A stretch of DNA of 64,000 nt, taken from Paragordius varius. Its lineage: Eukaryota > Nematomorpha. Positions 23,801 through 34,798 of the stretch are shown one piece after another (positions within the stretch are counted from its first letter, which is position 1; the number at the start of each line of letters is the position of its first letter). The notes under the pieces are model-generated. The model saw only the letters and a program-made list of their open reading frames with translations, was not told where the DNA came from and ran no database searches. The DNA lies in assembly GCA_964247055.1 (NCBI GenBank), contig OZ176052.1, forward strand, positions 1,054,001-1,118,000, read 5' to 3'. The translations under genes and the position numbers were made by a program.

Positions 23801-26800
23801 AAATTCTGGTTGGACAAGAAGTTAAACTACCCACAAATAATCCCTATTATAAATATAATTTTTTTGCTTTTTTTATTTTTTTCCCCTAAATAATTCCCTT
23901 AAGCCAATAAGAGGTCTTTATGCTAATATTAATTCCATTTATTTATATATAGGTGATTATCAAAGATTATCTCTTAGTTTCCATTTTAAACGTAACATTG
24001 GATACTTTATATTCCATACATATCTGCCCACCATTCTCATAGTTTTATTGTCATGGGTGAGTTTTTGGATAAATCATGAAGCCACCTCAGCTCGCATAGC
24101 CTTGGGTAAGATTATTAATTAAACAATTTTCGAACTGAGATGGAATTTTCAAATTCCGATTGAAAAGGGCAAATAGGATGGATGTTAAATTTTTACCCTT
24201 TTCTCATCCATAATTGAAACAAATACAAGTATTAAATCATTTCTTTTTTCAATGATAAGTTTTCGTCATAATTTTTTGACACTTTTAGATTCTAGAACCA
24301 ATTTTCATATATATACCATTTACAGTTCAAATTCACCCTTGAACAATTCGAATTCACCTTAAAAATAAACTATGTGTTTTCGAACTAATATAACTCATTA
24401 TTAATATGAAATATATGTTTATCGTATAGTTTATTTTCTTCAGTATTTTTCAATTTAAAACAAAACTTTTATTTTTTAAAAAAAATATATATAATATAGG
24501 TAATTTTTAATCTTAAAAAATATATATTTTATTTGAGGGTGAATTTGAATTGTTTGCGGGTGAATTTGAATTGTTTGAGGGTGAATTTAAATTGTTCAAG
24601 GATGAATTTGAATTGTTTAAGGGTAAATTTGAATTGTTCAAGGGTAAATTTGAATTGTTCAAGGGTGAATTTGAATTGTTCAAGGGTGAATTTGAATAGT
24701 TTGAGGGTGGATTTGAATTGTTCAGTGAATTTGAAAATTGAATTGTGAATGGTATATATTATATTAGGAATTACAACTGTACTAACCATGACAACTATCA
24801 GTAGTGGCGTCCGATCTACATTACCTCGAATCTCGTATGTTAAGGCCATTGACATTTACTTGGTTGTGTGTTTTATGTTCGTTTTTGCGGCACTTTTGGA
24901 ATATGCTGCAGTGAATTACACTTACTGGGGCTCCAAAATCCGTGAAACGAAACTATCCCAGGAAAAATTTCCATCAAAAAAAGTTTCAAATTCTGACAAA
25001 AACAAAAAACGATTATCGCCGACTCTTATAAATAATAAGAATGCAACAGACACAAAGCTACAATGGGCTGCTCAATACTTAAGAAGGGCTGGGAAAAATT
25101 CAATCTTTGGGCATTCTACCCTATTAAATGGTGCTAGTCACCATCTTACAACACATAAATGGCGGACAACTGGGAAAAAGACCACCCCTAACGTTATGGG
25201 GCATGTTGGAGCTCAGAAACGAAAGAGTATCGTGGCAAAACTTATGCAACCAGCTAAGGATAAGGTTTTTAAGGTTAGTCTAAAAAAATATGTGAATATA
25301 AACTGATATAAATTTTTTGTATAAAAATGTATATGGTACATAAGCCTGATGCTAAAAATTTTTTATTTAATTGATTAAAATTACCTAGGGATTAACCAGA
25401 TTGTATTAAATTTAATAATTAAAAATTCTATATTTAATTAATTCTTATTAGAGTTTTATCAATGGTATCTATATACCATATGTCGAAATTAGTAGAAGTA
25501 TATAGATGTAAATATTATAAATCCATTTAAATTAAGGAAAAACCATCAATGTATCACAAGAAAAACAATGTCGTACGAGATTTCAAACCCGCAAGTAACG
25601 AAGGGAGCATAAAAGAAAAACGAGAAACGTTAACCGATGATGATATGTTGTATGTTTTGCACTTAAAACCTGTCCCTATGCTCGTGAGAGGCACGGGTGA
25701 GATTTATGCCTCCGATGATGTCATAATCAAGGAAAATGGTGACAAAAATGAACAAACAGTATATAGTTTTAATTTTAGTTTAAATTAGCATTTATTTAAT
25801 AAGTCAACTAATCGAAATGCGCATGCATTATGTTAATAGCCTACACCCTAAAACTCTTTTGATAATTGCACATAGCGATAGATAAAAATATTATAATAAA
25901 TGCTCCACAAAAACCTATTATATAACGGTGTAAATATTATCTAAGGTCCATAAGTCTCACCCTTTGTGCCTTGTAATAGTGGATAAAAATATTAGATTTT
26001 AGGTTTTGATTATTTATATTCGAAATAAGTTTGAAAAATATATGATGTATTTTATAACGACAAATGCCATTATATAATAAATATTTTTAACCATATACAT
26101 TCATTATGAAATACAGCAATCTAGCACCCCAAAACAATCCGTAATAGCACAAATGTTGGGCGTGAAAAAGAAACCATCGTTTAGATTGATGCCAACAAGG
26201 TTAAGTCAAGCTGCACATTACAAAAATATGATGGATAAATCGGTTCTAAGTCATTGGGATTTACTTAATCCTTGGTCGTCCTCCATCATAGAAAATTCTG
26301 GTGAAAGTTATGCCACTGAAAAACACTTTAGGGTGGACCCAGAAATGAAAGAAGAAAATGCTTGTGAAGCAACACTACCTATAAAACAATCAAAAAGTTT
26401 TGCAGATTTTAGAGATTCCCCTAATCTAATGGCTCCTCAAGACAAAATGGATTCAATCGAAACAGAAACAGCTGTTAAGGAACCAAGTAAAATGAAAAAA
26501 GCTCTGATATTTGATAAATACTGTAATGATCAGCAGCATAATAAACAACAACCTGCAAGAAAAAATCATAATTTTCCAATGTCGCAATATCATAATGATT
26601 CAAATGAACTCTTGGGTGGTCGACGCTTCAAGAAAATGGCGACCGGAGTAGGTGGACAATTCAAGCATCAAGCCAAACGACTAAAACAGCTGATTCCCGT
26701 AATCACAAACGTGAATGTGATTGATAGATATTCTCGCATAATATTCCCTGTTTCATTTCTCCTCTTTAATATCGTATATTGGTTTTACTATGGCTGTAAA

Positions 26801-26818
26801 AGCAACAAATGTTTTTAA
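19262..26818 (+). CDS. Lcch3: GABA-A receptor beta-type (LCCH3-like) chloride channel subunit, 10 exons
   Basis: Exons fit at 19262-19664, 20018-20167, 20880-20947, 22794-23017, 23149-23231, 23526-23660, 23952-24105, 24768-25273, 25537-25758 and 26117-26818, all in phase, for about 780 aa. The chain is complete: signal peptide, an unusually long 5' region, ligand-binding core ([26 protein letters not shown]), the Cys-loop [16 protein letters not shown]1, pore helix M2 ([15 protein letters not shown]), M3 ([15 protein letters not shown]), a long basic M3-M4 loop and M4 ([20 protein letters not shown]). The ARIALG entry with Ala at 2' and Thr at 6' is that of anion channels, and the M2-M3 segment is closest to invertebrate LCCH3/beta subunits rather than RDL. 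Such subunits form postsynaptic GABA-gated chloride or, with GRD, cation channels. MITEs occupy introns 1, 3 and 7. Confidence 0.9.
19704..19987. mobile_element. Palindromic TA-flanked MITE, LCCH3 intron 1
   Basis: This is a 284-bp member of the family whose arms read CAGTAAAAATTGAAATTATA and its complement. The left arm here is ATTGAGATTATACAGACAAA and the right arm ACGTTTTGTCTGTATAAATA...TTTTTATTG. It fills most of the 353-bp intron and ends 30 bp before exon 2. Confidence 0.75.
20774..20813. repeat. (TA)n microsatellite
   Basis: A 40-bp alternating AT run in LCCH3 intron 2. Confidence 0.95.
21989..22276. mobile_element. Palindromic TA-flanked MITE, LCCH3 intron 3
   Basis: A 288-bp copy starts CAGTAAATATTGAAATTATA and ends TTTGTCCGTACAATTTAAAT then TTTTTCCTG. 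It is flanked by TA on both sides. The inner parts (AAACATCCCCATACTTTTTT and AAAAAGTATGGTTGTTATAT) are also complementary. Confidence 0.85.
22492..22777. mobile_element. Palindromic TA-flanked MITE abutting LCCH3 exon 4
   Basis: The best-preserved copy (286 bp) starts CAGTAATTGAAATTATACGG and ends CCGTATAATTTCAGTTTTTA then CTG. The whole element folds into one long hairpin and has a TA target duplication, as in Tc1/mariner-type MITEs. Its right end is 16 bp upstream of exon 4, so any branch point and pyrimidine tract for that acceptor must be largely MITE-derived. Confidence 0.9.
24316..24752. mobile_element. TA-flanked MITE with a minisatellite in one terminal repeat, LCCH3 intron 7
   Basis: The element starts CCATTTACAGTTCAAATTCA at 24316 and ends with the complementary GTGAATTTG...GTGAATGG at 24752, with TATA on both sides. 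A second, single-ended copy of its left part lies inverted at about 39365-39510. The right terminal repeat is expanded into a 21-bp tandem array. The element ends 15 bp before exon 8. Confidence 0.8.
24533..24735. repeat. 21-bp minisatellite, about 9 units
   Basis: The unit is close to GGGTGAATTTGAATTGTTCAA (read as 21 bp, here with G/A and CA/TG variants), repeated about nine times with point differences. Because 21 is a multiple of three, open frames run through it on both strands, giving repetitive RVNLNCS-like and EQFKFTL-like peptides that are almost certainly not made. Confidence 0.9.
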
Positions 26819-26917
26819 TTTTATAATTAAAGAGCCTAAATGAATTATATTTGCTGTAAAAACTAATTTATTCATGTAAATTTATTTATTCAAAAATTTC
26901 AATAACACAAAAGTTAT

Positions 26918-27280
26918 TCACCACAAAGTTTGATCTTCAGCAAGTTCCCGGTGTAATAATTGACTTTTATTTCTAAACTTTGTTTCACGAGAGCAACACC
27001 ATCTAAATTCGGCCCAGCCTAAAACTATTGCAAAAATGGCAACAGGTACATCAGAATACTTTTGGACCAAATACCTAACATCCTTGGAACCAAATTTCAT
27101 AACCATGGTTGTTAGCTGGATTTTATTTTCTTTAAATACTTTAATTAAAGAATATTTTACCTTTTCAGATTTTTTGTATTCTTGCGTTAGTTGATAATCC
27201 TTATGGATACAATAAAATAGAAAAGCTGGAAAAGTTATATAGAACCAATTTTTCTTAACAATGGGATAATATCTAACCAT
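26918..27280 (-). CDS. NDUFB1: NDUFB1-like complex I accessory subunit
   Basis: The frame is open for 120 aa from the ATG at 27280 to the stop at 26918. Its start (MVRYYPIVKKNWFYITFPAF) and end (FRNKSQLLHREL) match the two halves of vertebrate NDUFB1 (58 aa; FRNKSMLFKREL), but 61 residues separate them. Splicing exon 27280-27161 to exon 26977-26918 (donor AAG/GTAAAA, acceptor ACAAAG/TTTAGA) removes exactly 183 nt in phase and leaves 59 aa, the normal size. NDUFB1 is a single-pass subunit of mitochondrial complex I. The putative intron is itself open and encodes another ATG and a hydrophobic stretch (VPVAIFAIVLGWAEF), so an alternative 62-aa form starting inside it is possible. The gene lies tail to tail with LCCH3, 99 bp apart. 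Confidence 0.75.
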   Translation of the reverse strand: MVRYYPIVKKNWFYITFPAFLFYCIHKDYQLTQEYKKSEKVKYSLIKVFKENKIQLTTMVMKFGSKDVRYLVQKYSDVPVAIFAIVLGWAEFRWCCSRETKFRNKSQLLHRELAEDQTLW

Positions 27281-29212
27281 GCAAAATAATCATTCTTTCG
27301 CTTTAAAATATGACATTTTGTGTATTTCTGTGTTTTGAATTTTAGTTGCTATTAAAACATGTAAAACTCGTTTTAAATATCTAAATATTGGGAACTTAAA
27401 CTCCATTTATCTAATATATAAACTAAAAAAGCGTAAATAACTGATTCTTATAACACTTGTGTTATAACTTTAAAAGCATTGCCTGACTTTACGCTTTCGC
27501 ATTTAGTAACTTTGGCTAATTTTTATTTATTAATCTATTTAATTCAAAATATGTAGTAATTTTTAAGGCTATATATGGATATATGGATTTACATAAATGA
27601 TTATCAAAAAACAGTTTCCAAATTAACAGAACCGGTTCTAGTTTAAAAAATTTTCAGGGAAATGATTTTGGCTTTGGCTTCATTGTTTTTCAGCGGTTAT
27701 CAATTAGCTCGAGTTTTATAGAATATATTATTTCACTGATTTATTTTTATGCTCTCTGTGTTTAGTTGCTAAGGGCGAGATTCAGTGCGGCTAACTATAA
27801 AATATTAAACTCCCCCGAACTACAGCTCGCTGATGAAAACAGATGAATTTTTAATATTTACGTTTTCACAATTACAATTGTTTGGCTCCTTTCCCGTTGA
27901 AATAATTAATGCAAAAACATTCATACATTTCTCAATTTATTTTCCCGTGTGTGGATGAAATCTTTGGAAATAATAGTTTTATGTATTTTCAATGTCGGCC
28001 CTCTTAATACACTGATACTATTGAAAAGGTGGCCCCGGTATCCGACGTTTACATTACAGATATCAATAATTAGAATTCCTTATATCATAATATAAGGAAA
28101 GCACTATATTAAACGTAAAATATATAACAATAAATCAGATAAAGGAGATAAAAAATACAAAAATTATTATTATAAATCTCCGCATTCCTTAAACAAAATT
28201 TTTTAAATGAATATATTCACTAGAAAATTCACGGATTCGATCCATTTGTTTAACTCGTTTGGAGCCGATTTGTCTAGTTGAAAATTATGGACTAAAAACA
28301 TTTTCTAACTTTGCGATTCCGGCATGCATCTGTAACGACTTTCAACTTATGATTTATGCTATGAATCCAATACAAATGACTTGGCCGGACTCATTTTCGA
28401 CTCCAAAAGACCAGGTTGCATCTTTTTAAATATAAAAAAATTTTACTCTAAGAACCTGTTGTTCTTTATTTTTTAAGGAATTATTAGTTTAAAAAAATCG
28501 TATAATCAAGTGTTTGTGTATTTCCAACAACAGAAAGTATCCTTGATGAAATAAGACAATTATATTGGGCAGAAATTAAAATTTTATAAGAATATTCTCA
28601 TAAATTAAAATTTCTAATTTTATTTGATTTTTTAAAGATGGCGGGCCGCACAAAAAGTTACGGAGAGGCACATGTTGTCGCTGATCTATACGATTTGATG
28701 CTCATTTAGCATTCGTACCTATGATTAAAATATAATTTCAAAGAACCGGTTGTTTTTAAACAAATTAATGTCTTGATATAAAATTATTCCAATCCTGTGC
28801 AGACGATTTTGCAGATTATGTCATTAGCAAAATCATCTATATTCATTGTTATTTCCAATAAAAGCGATTGATTCGATTTTCAAATTTTCATATTAAATTA
28901 AAATAAAATGAGATGTAATTTTAAATCAAAATATAACAAAAAGAAAAGGGTGAAAAACGTTAAAGAATAATCTCTATAAAATACCTTTTTCAAGTGGCTT
29001 TATTATCGGTAAAATTTCTGTGAATCGCACCAAAATAAATAGTTTAAAACCCAAATTAAACCAAGCGCGCCATCGCGGTTTAAGATAACAACCCTATTTG
29101 CATCCTCCTTAATACACCCCTTTTAAAAGTTAAATTTGAACGCATATGTTTTTTTATATACATTTTCATTTAGTTCACTATTAAATACTGCTTTTTATCT
29201 TAACTATATAAG
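27281..29212. other. Intergenic stretch
   Basis: No gene was recognised. Patches with more GC (27660-27830, 28230-28420, 28630-28710) interrupt the AT-rich background, and one minus-strand frame near 28360-28420 is open for about 20 codons, but nothing supports a product. The left end is the NDUFB1 promoter side. Confidence 0.4.
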
Positions 29213-29790
29213 TTAACACTTCGATTTAAATTGGGGTATCTAAATACCCCAGACTAAATTAAAATTGAAATTTTTAAAAAAATACTGAAGAAAACGGTCC
29301 CAATATGAATTTATGCTTCTATCTTGATAAAAATTATATAAATATGCTAAAATATTTGATAAAATTTTGTTATAAAAAAAAGTTCCATCTCAAACTACTT
29401 CGCCATTTTTATTTTACAAAATTTTTGTAAAATATCGTCTTCATTTAATTTTAAGGGTATAACTAAAGCTATTTTTTTATATAAATTACATCTAACATTG
29501 ATAGAAATAGAAAAAGCCGTTTATTTTGTATTTTTTTTAATTTTGCGATTTGACACATGTCACGTGACGAAATTATCATCTTTTGGTTTTAGCTTAAAAA
29601 AAGTATTATCAAGTATTTTTGAATAAAGTTTTAATATACTTCGGTTTATTAATGTTTTATAAGTGCAAAATTTTGCCATGGCTTCGATTCCTTCCATAAA
29701 TTTTAAAGTATTTGATTTTAAACAGCCTGGGTCCAACTACCCCAATTTGAATCGAAGGACTAAAATGAGTGTGTTGTATCAAAGTGTTAA
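29213..29790 (+). mobile_element. TTAA-flanked MITE, copy 1
   Basis: The element begins TTAACACTTCGATTTAAATT and ends with GAATCGAAGG...AAAGTGTTAA. Subterminal inverted repeats read CGATTTAAATTGGGGTA and TACCCCAATTTGAATCG, and a palindromic GGGGTATCTAAATACCCC sits next to the left arm. A nearly full-length copy lies inverted at 42912-43501. TTAA at both ends suggests piggyBac-type insertion. No coding sequence is visible. Confidence 0.8.
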
Positions 29791-29899
29791 TATATTAAAA
29801 TGATTAATGGTAAAATAAGATTCACCACGAGAATTCAAGTAAATCTTAAGGCTTTGGGGATATTTTTGGACCGTAAAATATATGAAAAATAATTTATTA

Positions 29900-30480
29900 T
29901 TAATTGGCTGCAAGAAAGCATTTACACATTGAATTATCAATTTTATTTGTATCAACCAATGTTATATATGGGCAAAAAACACTTCGGTCCGTACGCGGCA
30001 TGCGCTTATAAAACCATATATTATGTGTACTATCATTAAATGCGTATAACCTACACTGCTCAACAAGGTTTTGCACCACACCATTATTTTTGCATTTTCT
30101 GATAATGGCATGGAAAGGCCAAAACAAAAAAGAAAACTGAGGCCACCAATAGGATTTTTCCAAAATTTAATTTTTAAATTTGTATTTAATTTAATAATAA
30201 CAATCATTCCTCGTGTACATATGTTTAAATATTCAAACAAGCAAGTCGATACAAGTAATATTCCATGCATGGATAACAAATTCTAGGCATTAAATAAGAT
30301 ACTAAACAAGCTAAGAGCCAAAGTATTAAAAATCTAAAAGGGGCTTATGTATAGTGTGATAGATATGGGCGGCTGCACAAGCTCTGCATATCCCCCAAGC
30401 GATCCTATAATTATGCCAGATATGACAAAGATAACAATAAGTAATCGGAAAGTCCGATAAGAGAGACTTGCAAGCAAAAT
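29900..30480 (-). CDS. Possible membrane-protein coding remnants, unrecognised
   Basis: On the minus strand, three neighbouring segments in different frames read like membrane protein: SYRTFRLLIVIFVISGIIIG then SLGGYAELVQPPI (about 30470-30360), LWLLACLVSYLMPRICYPCM (about 30330-30260) and PIGGLSFLFCFGLSMPL (about 30150-30100). Base composition is richer in GC than the flanks. The frames could be exons joined by short introns, as seen elsewhere in this window, or a decayed gene. I could not find a splice pattern that joins them and do not recognise the family. Confidence 0.3.
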
Positions 30481-31908
30481 CGTGGCAAATTGACATGTCA
30501 AATTAAACAATTTACAGAATAAAGTTAGATAAATTCTACAAATGAATTGAATATAAATTAGGTAAATACAAATAGTCCAACCCCATAACAGTAAATTCTA
30601 CTAAATGTGGCTACACAACATCCATCTGAAATTCAAAATACAAAACAACCAATAATTTTAAAAAATAAGGTATATATCCACTAGGTATAAATATAGGATT
30701 TTTTATAAGAACCAACTCAAGAGAAAAAGTATAATAAGTACTCGAAAGACCGAAATCTAACAAAAAAATATAGCCTATCTGAAAGCCGAAAGTTTAAACC
30801 ATAGAATGACTTTTTTAATATTTTTTTAAAAATATTTTATATGGGTTAAAAATTCACTTGAAAAAAAGACTAAATTTTGATGTTTAAGTCCGTCCTATTT
30901 TTTTCTCTCTGATATTTAAGTGACATATTTGTATTCAAAAGATAGAGTTTAAAACGCTTTATTAAATGATATTAAGTTTATAATATGATAACATTTTATT
31001 ATAAAGTTATATTTAATTTTCTCTCGATTTTCTCTTGTTTTTAAAAAATTGAAAAACCTATAAAATTTTAAAATTCTGATTGGCGGGATCAATTTTTTTT
31101 CAAATTCGGTTTTAAAACACTGAAATTAGTCATAATTTAAAAAGTTTAAGTGGTGGTGCTTAAAAATGTCCAAATTTGTCGAATAGTGCTATCAAAATTA
31201 TAGAATGAAGTTTCTGTTTAATACGAATTGAGTTTTTGTTTTCCAAATTTAATATTAATGATTTTATATGCTCATTTAAAATTAAATACATCATGGCCTT
31301 AATGAAGCCATTAGGGACATAATTGAATCTATTAAGTACGTTTATAAGGGTTGCCTTACAATTTTCACGGTGGTTTTTTAAATGACACAACTTTGATAGA
31401 ATGGATTTTCAGGAATTGTTATAGTTGACTAAATATTTTATTAACTATATAAAGATGAAATATTCCTGGTATACTAATTCTTTACTTTAGCTTGGTATAC
31501 ATATCAGTAAGCTTTTTGAAATATATCTAGATTATTCATTGTCGTCTTTATAGAGCAGTTCAAGCAATTTTGTTTTGGATTTATCAAACATTACCCCGGG
31601 ATCGCAATTTAACTAAATATTTTATCTCAGTTCCGGATAAATTAGATTTCTTAAAATATTTTTATTGACGAATTCCGGTTCATTGCTTTTTAGTCTGATG
31701 CTCATATAGGTTTAACGATTAAAATTTAGGAATATCCTTATTGATACAATGTGGATAAAATAACGCAAACATAAGCATAAAACCTGTAAAAAAATTTTTT
31801 TTACCTCTTGTTATATAAGATTGAAAAAGTTGATCCAAATTAAATGAAACATAAGATTTACGTTTCTTGTATCAAAAATTTGAAAAATATTTATAATACT
31901 AGCGTAAA
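30481..31908. other. Intergenic, no gene seen
   Basis: AT-rich sequence. The minus-strand frame at 31160-31390 is short and lacks recognisable motifs. Nothing else was identified. Confidence 0.4.
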
Positions 31909-33947
31909 TCTCTTGCTGCTACGCAGCCAGAGGAAGTCCTTCGGACTTCTGGGGGGAGAGGGATTATTAAAAAAGGGATCAATTAAATGATCCATATATG
32001 TGGATTATTTCGAAACATTATTTAATAGCTATGATCTCATAGGATTTTAAAACGGTGCATTCATACTAATATATTGTTTATAAAGGCCCAAATTGACTAT
32101 TAACGGAAAAAACCGCTATACTATAATTTTTACCTTTTTATTGGTACAAAGCCTTTATTGAACTCGTATGGCTTCTTAAGTTTTTTCAATTAGCAAAGCC
32201 ACGCCATTTTTGTATGGCGTCTCAGTTTTAAGCTGGTAGACCCCTGCCCATAGGCCTATATAGAAAAAGCGCTAAGTAAAATTTTTTGCCTTTATAGGGA
32301 AAATATTTGGAATCATCTTTGAGACCATCGTCTCATCAGTTATTCAAAATACCTCACACTAAATAATCGTTATTTGATGGCGTATTTTTAGGACATAACC
32401 ACAAATTAACGGCTAATAAAAATGTCCGACCTTAATTTATACCAAGTTACGGGTAATATTTCAAACTTTGAATGACCTCATATGGCATAAAATTTCTTTA
32501 AATTAGGTCCAAAACAACGATATCGTGGCGCAGTTTTTGGAGGATAGCTTCTTGCCCAGAGGTAGGTATAAAAAAGCGTCAAGCAAAATTTTTGTCTTTA
32601 TATGGGGAATATCTGGAATTATAACAGTCCATATGTTCCTATAAGTTCTTGGAAATATGGCTCTAAAATTATTTCAGGGCGTAAAACTTTTCTTAGCGAC
32701 TCATTGAAAGGACCCCCTATACTAAAATATTTGTTTTTTAAGGGGTAATAAATATTGCCCTTATTGAACTCCCATAGTCTCATAGGTTTTTTGAAATTTG
32801 GCTCCAAAGGCATGATGTATGGAAATGGTGGCTCAGTTATAGGCGGGCAGCCCCCTACCCAGAGGCTAATATAAAAAGACGTTCGATGATAATTTTGCCT
32901 GGGTATACCTGGAATCATCATTCATTCCATATGTTCTTAATAGTTTATGGAAGAATGGCTTTAAAACTAAATAATAGTTCAATGATAACGCATTTTTGAG
33001 GAAGTAAAGGGCCTATTCAACCGCTAATTTAAAAAAACCGCTCGACGTAAATTTTTACCTTATTACGGGTAATATTTTAGACCCTTATAAAACTTTATGG
33101 CCTGATAGCTTTTCTGAAATTAACTCCTTAACAACGCAATTTGATATGGTGGCGCAGTTTTAGGCAGGTATCTCCCTACCCAGAGGCTGATACAAAAAAA
33201 CGCTTGATAAATGCCTTTTTACGGATGATTGATTCCATATACTCTCATTAGTTTTCATAAAAATTGCCTCAAAATTAAAAAAATTATTCTATGGTAGGGC
33301 ATTTTTCAGGGCGTATAGGGCCAATTTAAACGCTATTTTAAAAAATCCGATCGACTTTAAGCACGGATTGAACTCATATGGCCTGATAGTTTTCTAAAAT
33401 TTAGCCCCAAAAGCACGCTTATTCGATATGACAGGTCAGTTTTTAGCGGAGTTTTCTTACCCGGCAGCCTATATAAAAAACGCACGACGAAAATTTTTAC
33501 CTTTTAACCGGAAATACCTGGAATCCTCATTGAAATTTACGGTCTCATAGCTTGGGTCAAAAATAGATTCAAAAAATATTTATGTAGACTTAATTTTGGA
33601 AAATATGTTTTTCGTAGTGGGGGGGGGGTAAAAAGAGGGCCTAAATTAAAAGGCGAGCCGACTATGTTCGGCGCCATCAAAAATAATTTAAAAAAATATT
33701 CGAAATCAAATGGTCCAACACTTTATCCGGAAAATTGTCTCAAAGACACGATTTTTGTGGACGTTTTCAAAAAACCCCGTTTTTTACACGGGGTGGACCC
33801 GAACTGGGGGCCCGATTCAAAAAAGACGAAGCTATTGTCGGGGCATTCAATAATGATTATATTTTTTCGACAATTGAATTTGAATGGGTCTACCGGTTTT
33901 CCGGAAACATCACAAAGCCACCACTTTCCATTTTGTAAATATATAGA
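31909..33947 (-). mobile_element. Non-autonomous Helitron, copy A
   Basis: Read on the minus strand, the element starts TCTATATATTTACAAAATGG at 33947 and ends CTAG at 31909, inserted between A and T, as Helitrons do. Near the 3' end is a perfect hairpin (GAAGTCC-GAA-GGACTTC) about 20 bp inside. The two other copies (44775-46190 and 54105-54720) share both termini. The interior is built of about five diverged repeats of roughly 300 bp, each with a GGCGCAGTTTTAGGC-like core followed by an AAAAAGCG...AAAATTTTTGCCT segment. No Rep/helicase coding sequence is present, so an autonomous partner must lie elsewhere. Confidence 0.85.
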
Positions 33948-34168
33948 TATTTAAAAAAATAATTTTTGAAACCGCGGTTTCCAAAAACGGTTATGAAATT
34001 TGAAATTTTGTGTTTAAAAAAAGGATAGTTATTCCGGTTCCATGAAAACATTTGGGTCTTGAGCTGCTTTTAATGTTATTGAAGGAACGAAACGTTGGAA
34101 GATATATGTTAGTATTACAATACATAATTTAAATTCCTATATGTATGAGAGTTGGTGTGTATTAGGTA

Positions 34169-34798
34169 TTAATGTATTTTAGCAAGTGAGATAAAAAAGT
34201 TTCTTCTGTGGGATGCACAAATTTTTTGGTAGCTAGCGCTGTTTAATAAAGATATATATATATATAGGGCACAATTTGTGTGGTAAATATATTTTTCATA
34301 AAATTTATTTAAACTTTCACAAATTCGGACATTTAATTTACTTAAGCTTGATTCACTCTTTGACCCTTTACCCCTTTTATCCGTATCGGGTTTCTTTTTC
34401 TTTGCATTTTTATTTTTCAAGATTTTAGGGGAGCTTTCTTTTCGTCCAACTGATACATCTATGATTGAAGAATTTTGTTCATTTGGACTATTATTAGTTG
34501 AAGGAATAGAATTGTTTGAAATATTTGGAGATTCTAACGGCAATATGGGTTGATTAGGTAGCGGGTTTAAATACTTATCATAACTAAATTGTTCCTTTGC
34601 ACTATTTGAAATGTTTGATATTTCTGCAGACCTTAACTTTTTATCAGGACTGGTATCATCCTCTATATTTTCCTGCTCATCGGCATTTGAGTCATTACTG
34701 TCGGAATGCGTCGTAGATTCGACACCTGGGTTGCTTGATGATTTATTATTTTTCTTGCTGCTAAATTTAAAACATTTACAACAATGGCGTATAACCAT
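34169..34798 (-). CDS. Hypothetical Ser/Asn-rich protein
   Basis: A single frame of 209 codons starts MVIRHCCKCFKF and continues with an acidic, Ser/Asn/Pro-rich low-complexity region (SNPGVESTTHSDSNDSNADE), then a basic block (KKKKPDTDKRGKGSK) and a less biased C-terminus (NVRICESLNKFYEKYIYHTN). The paired cysteines at the N-terminus could be lipidated. The last 40 or so residues may be read past a splice donor. It lies 660 bp downstream of NUSAP1 on the same strand and could be a separate small gene. No family was recognised. Confidence 0.5.
   Translation of the reverse strand: MVIRHCCKCFKFSSKKNNKSSSNPGVESTTHSDSNDSNADEQENIEDDTSPDKKLRSAEISNISNSAKEQFSYDKYLNPLPNQPILPLESPNISNNSIPSTNNSPNEQNSSIIDVSVGRKESSPKILKNKNAKKKKPDTDKRGKGSKSESSLSKLNVRICESLNKFYEKYIYHTNCALYIYISLLNSASYQKICASHRRNFFISLAKIH

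Noticed and set aside
24529-24855. Repetitive open frames on both strands with heptad-like peptides ([14 protein letters not shown])
   Set aside because: They are translations of the 21-bp minisatellite, whose unit length keeps all frames open; the plus-strand exon 8 of LCCH3 overlaps their end.
27820-27850. Possible C/D-box snoRNA (TGATGA in a GC-richer patch)
   Set aside because: No matching D box and terminal stem at a suitable distance could be seen.
32619-33954. Several open frames inside Helitron A
   Set aside because: They lie across the roughly 300-bp internal repeats, have no Rep or helicase motif and no homologue I know.
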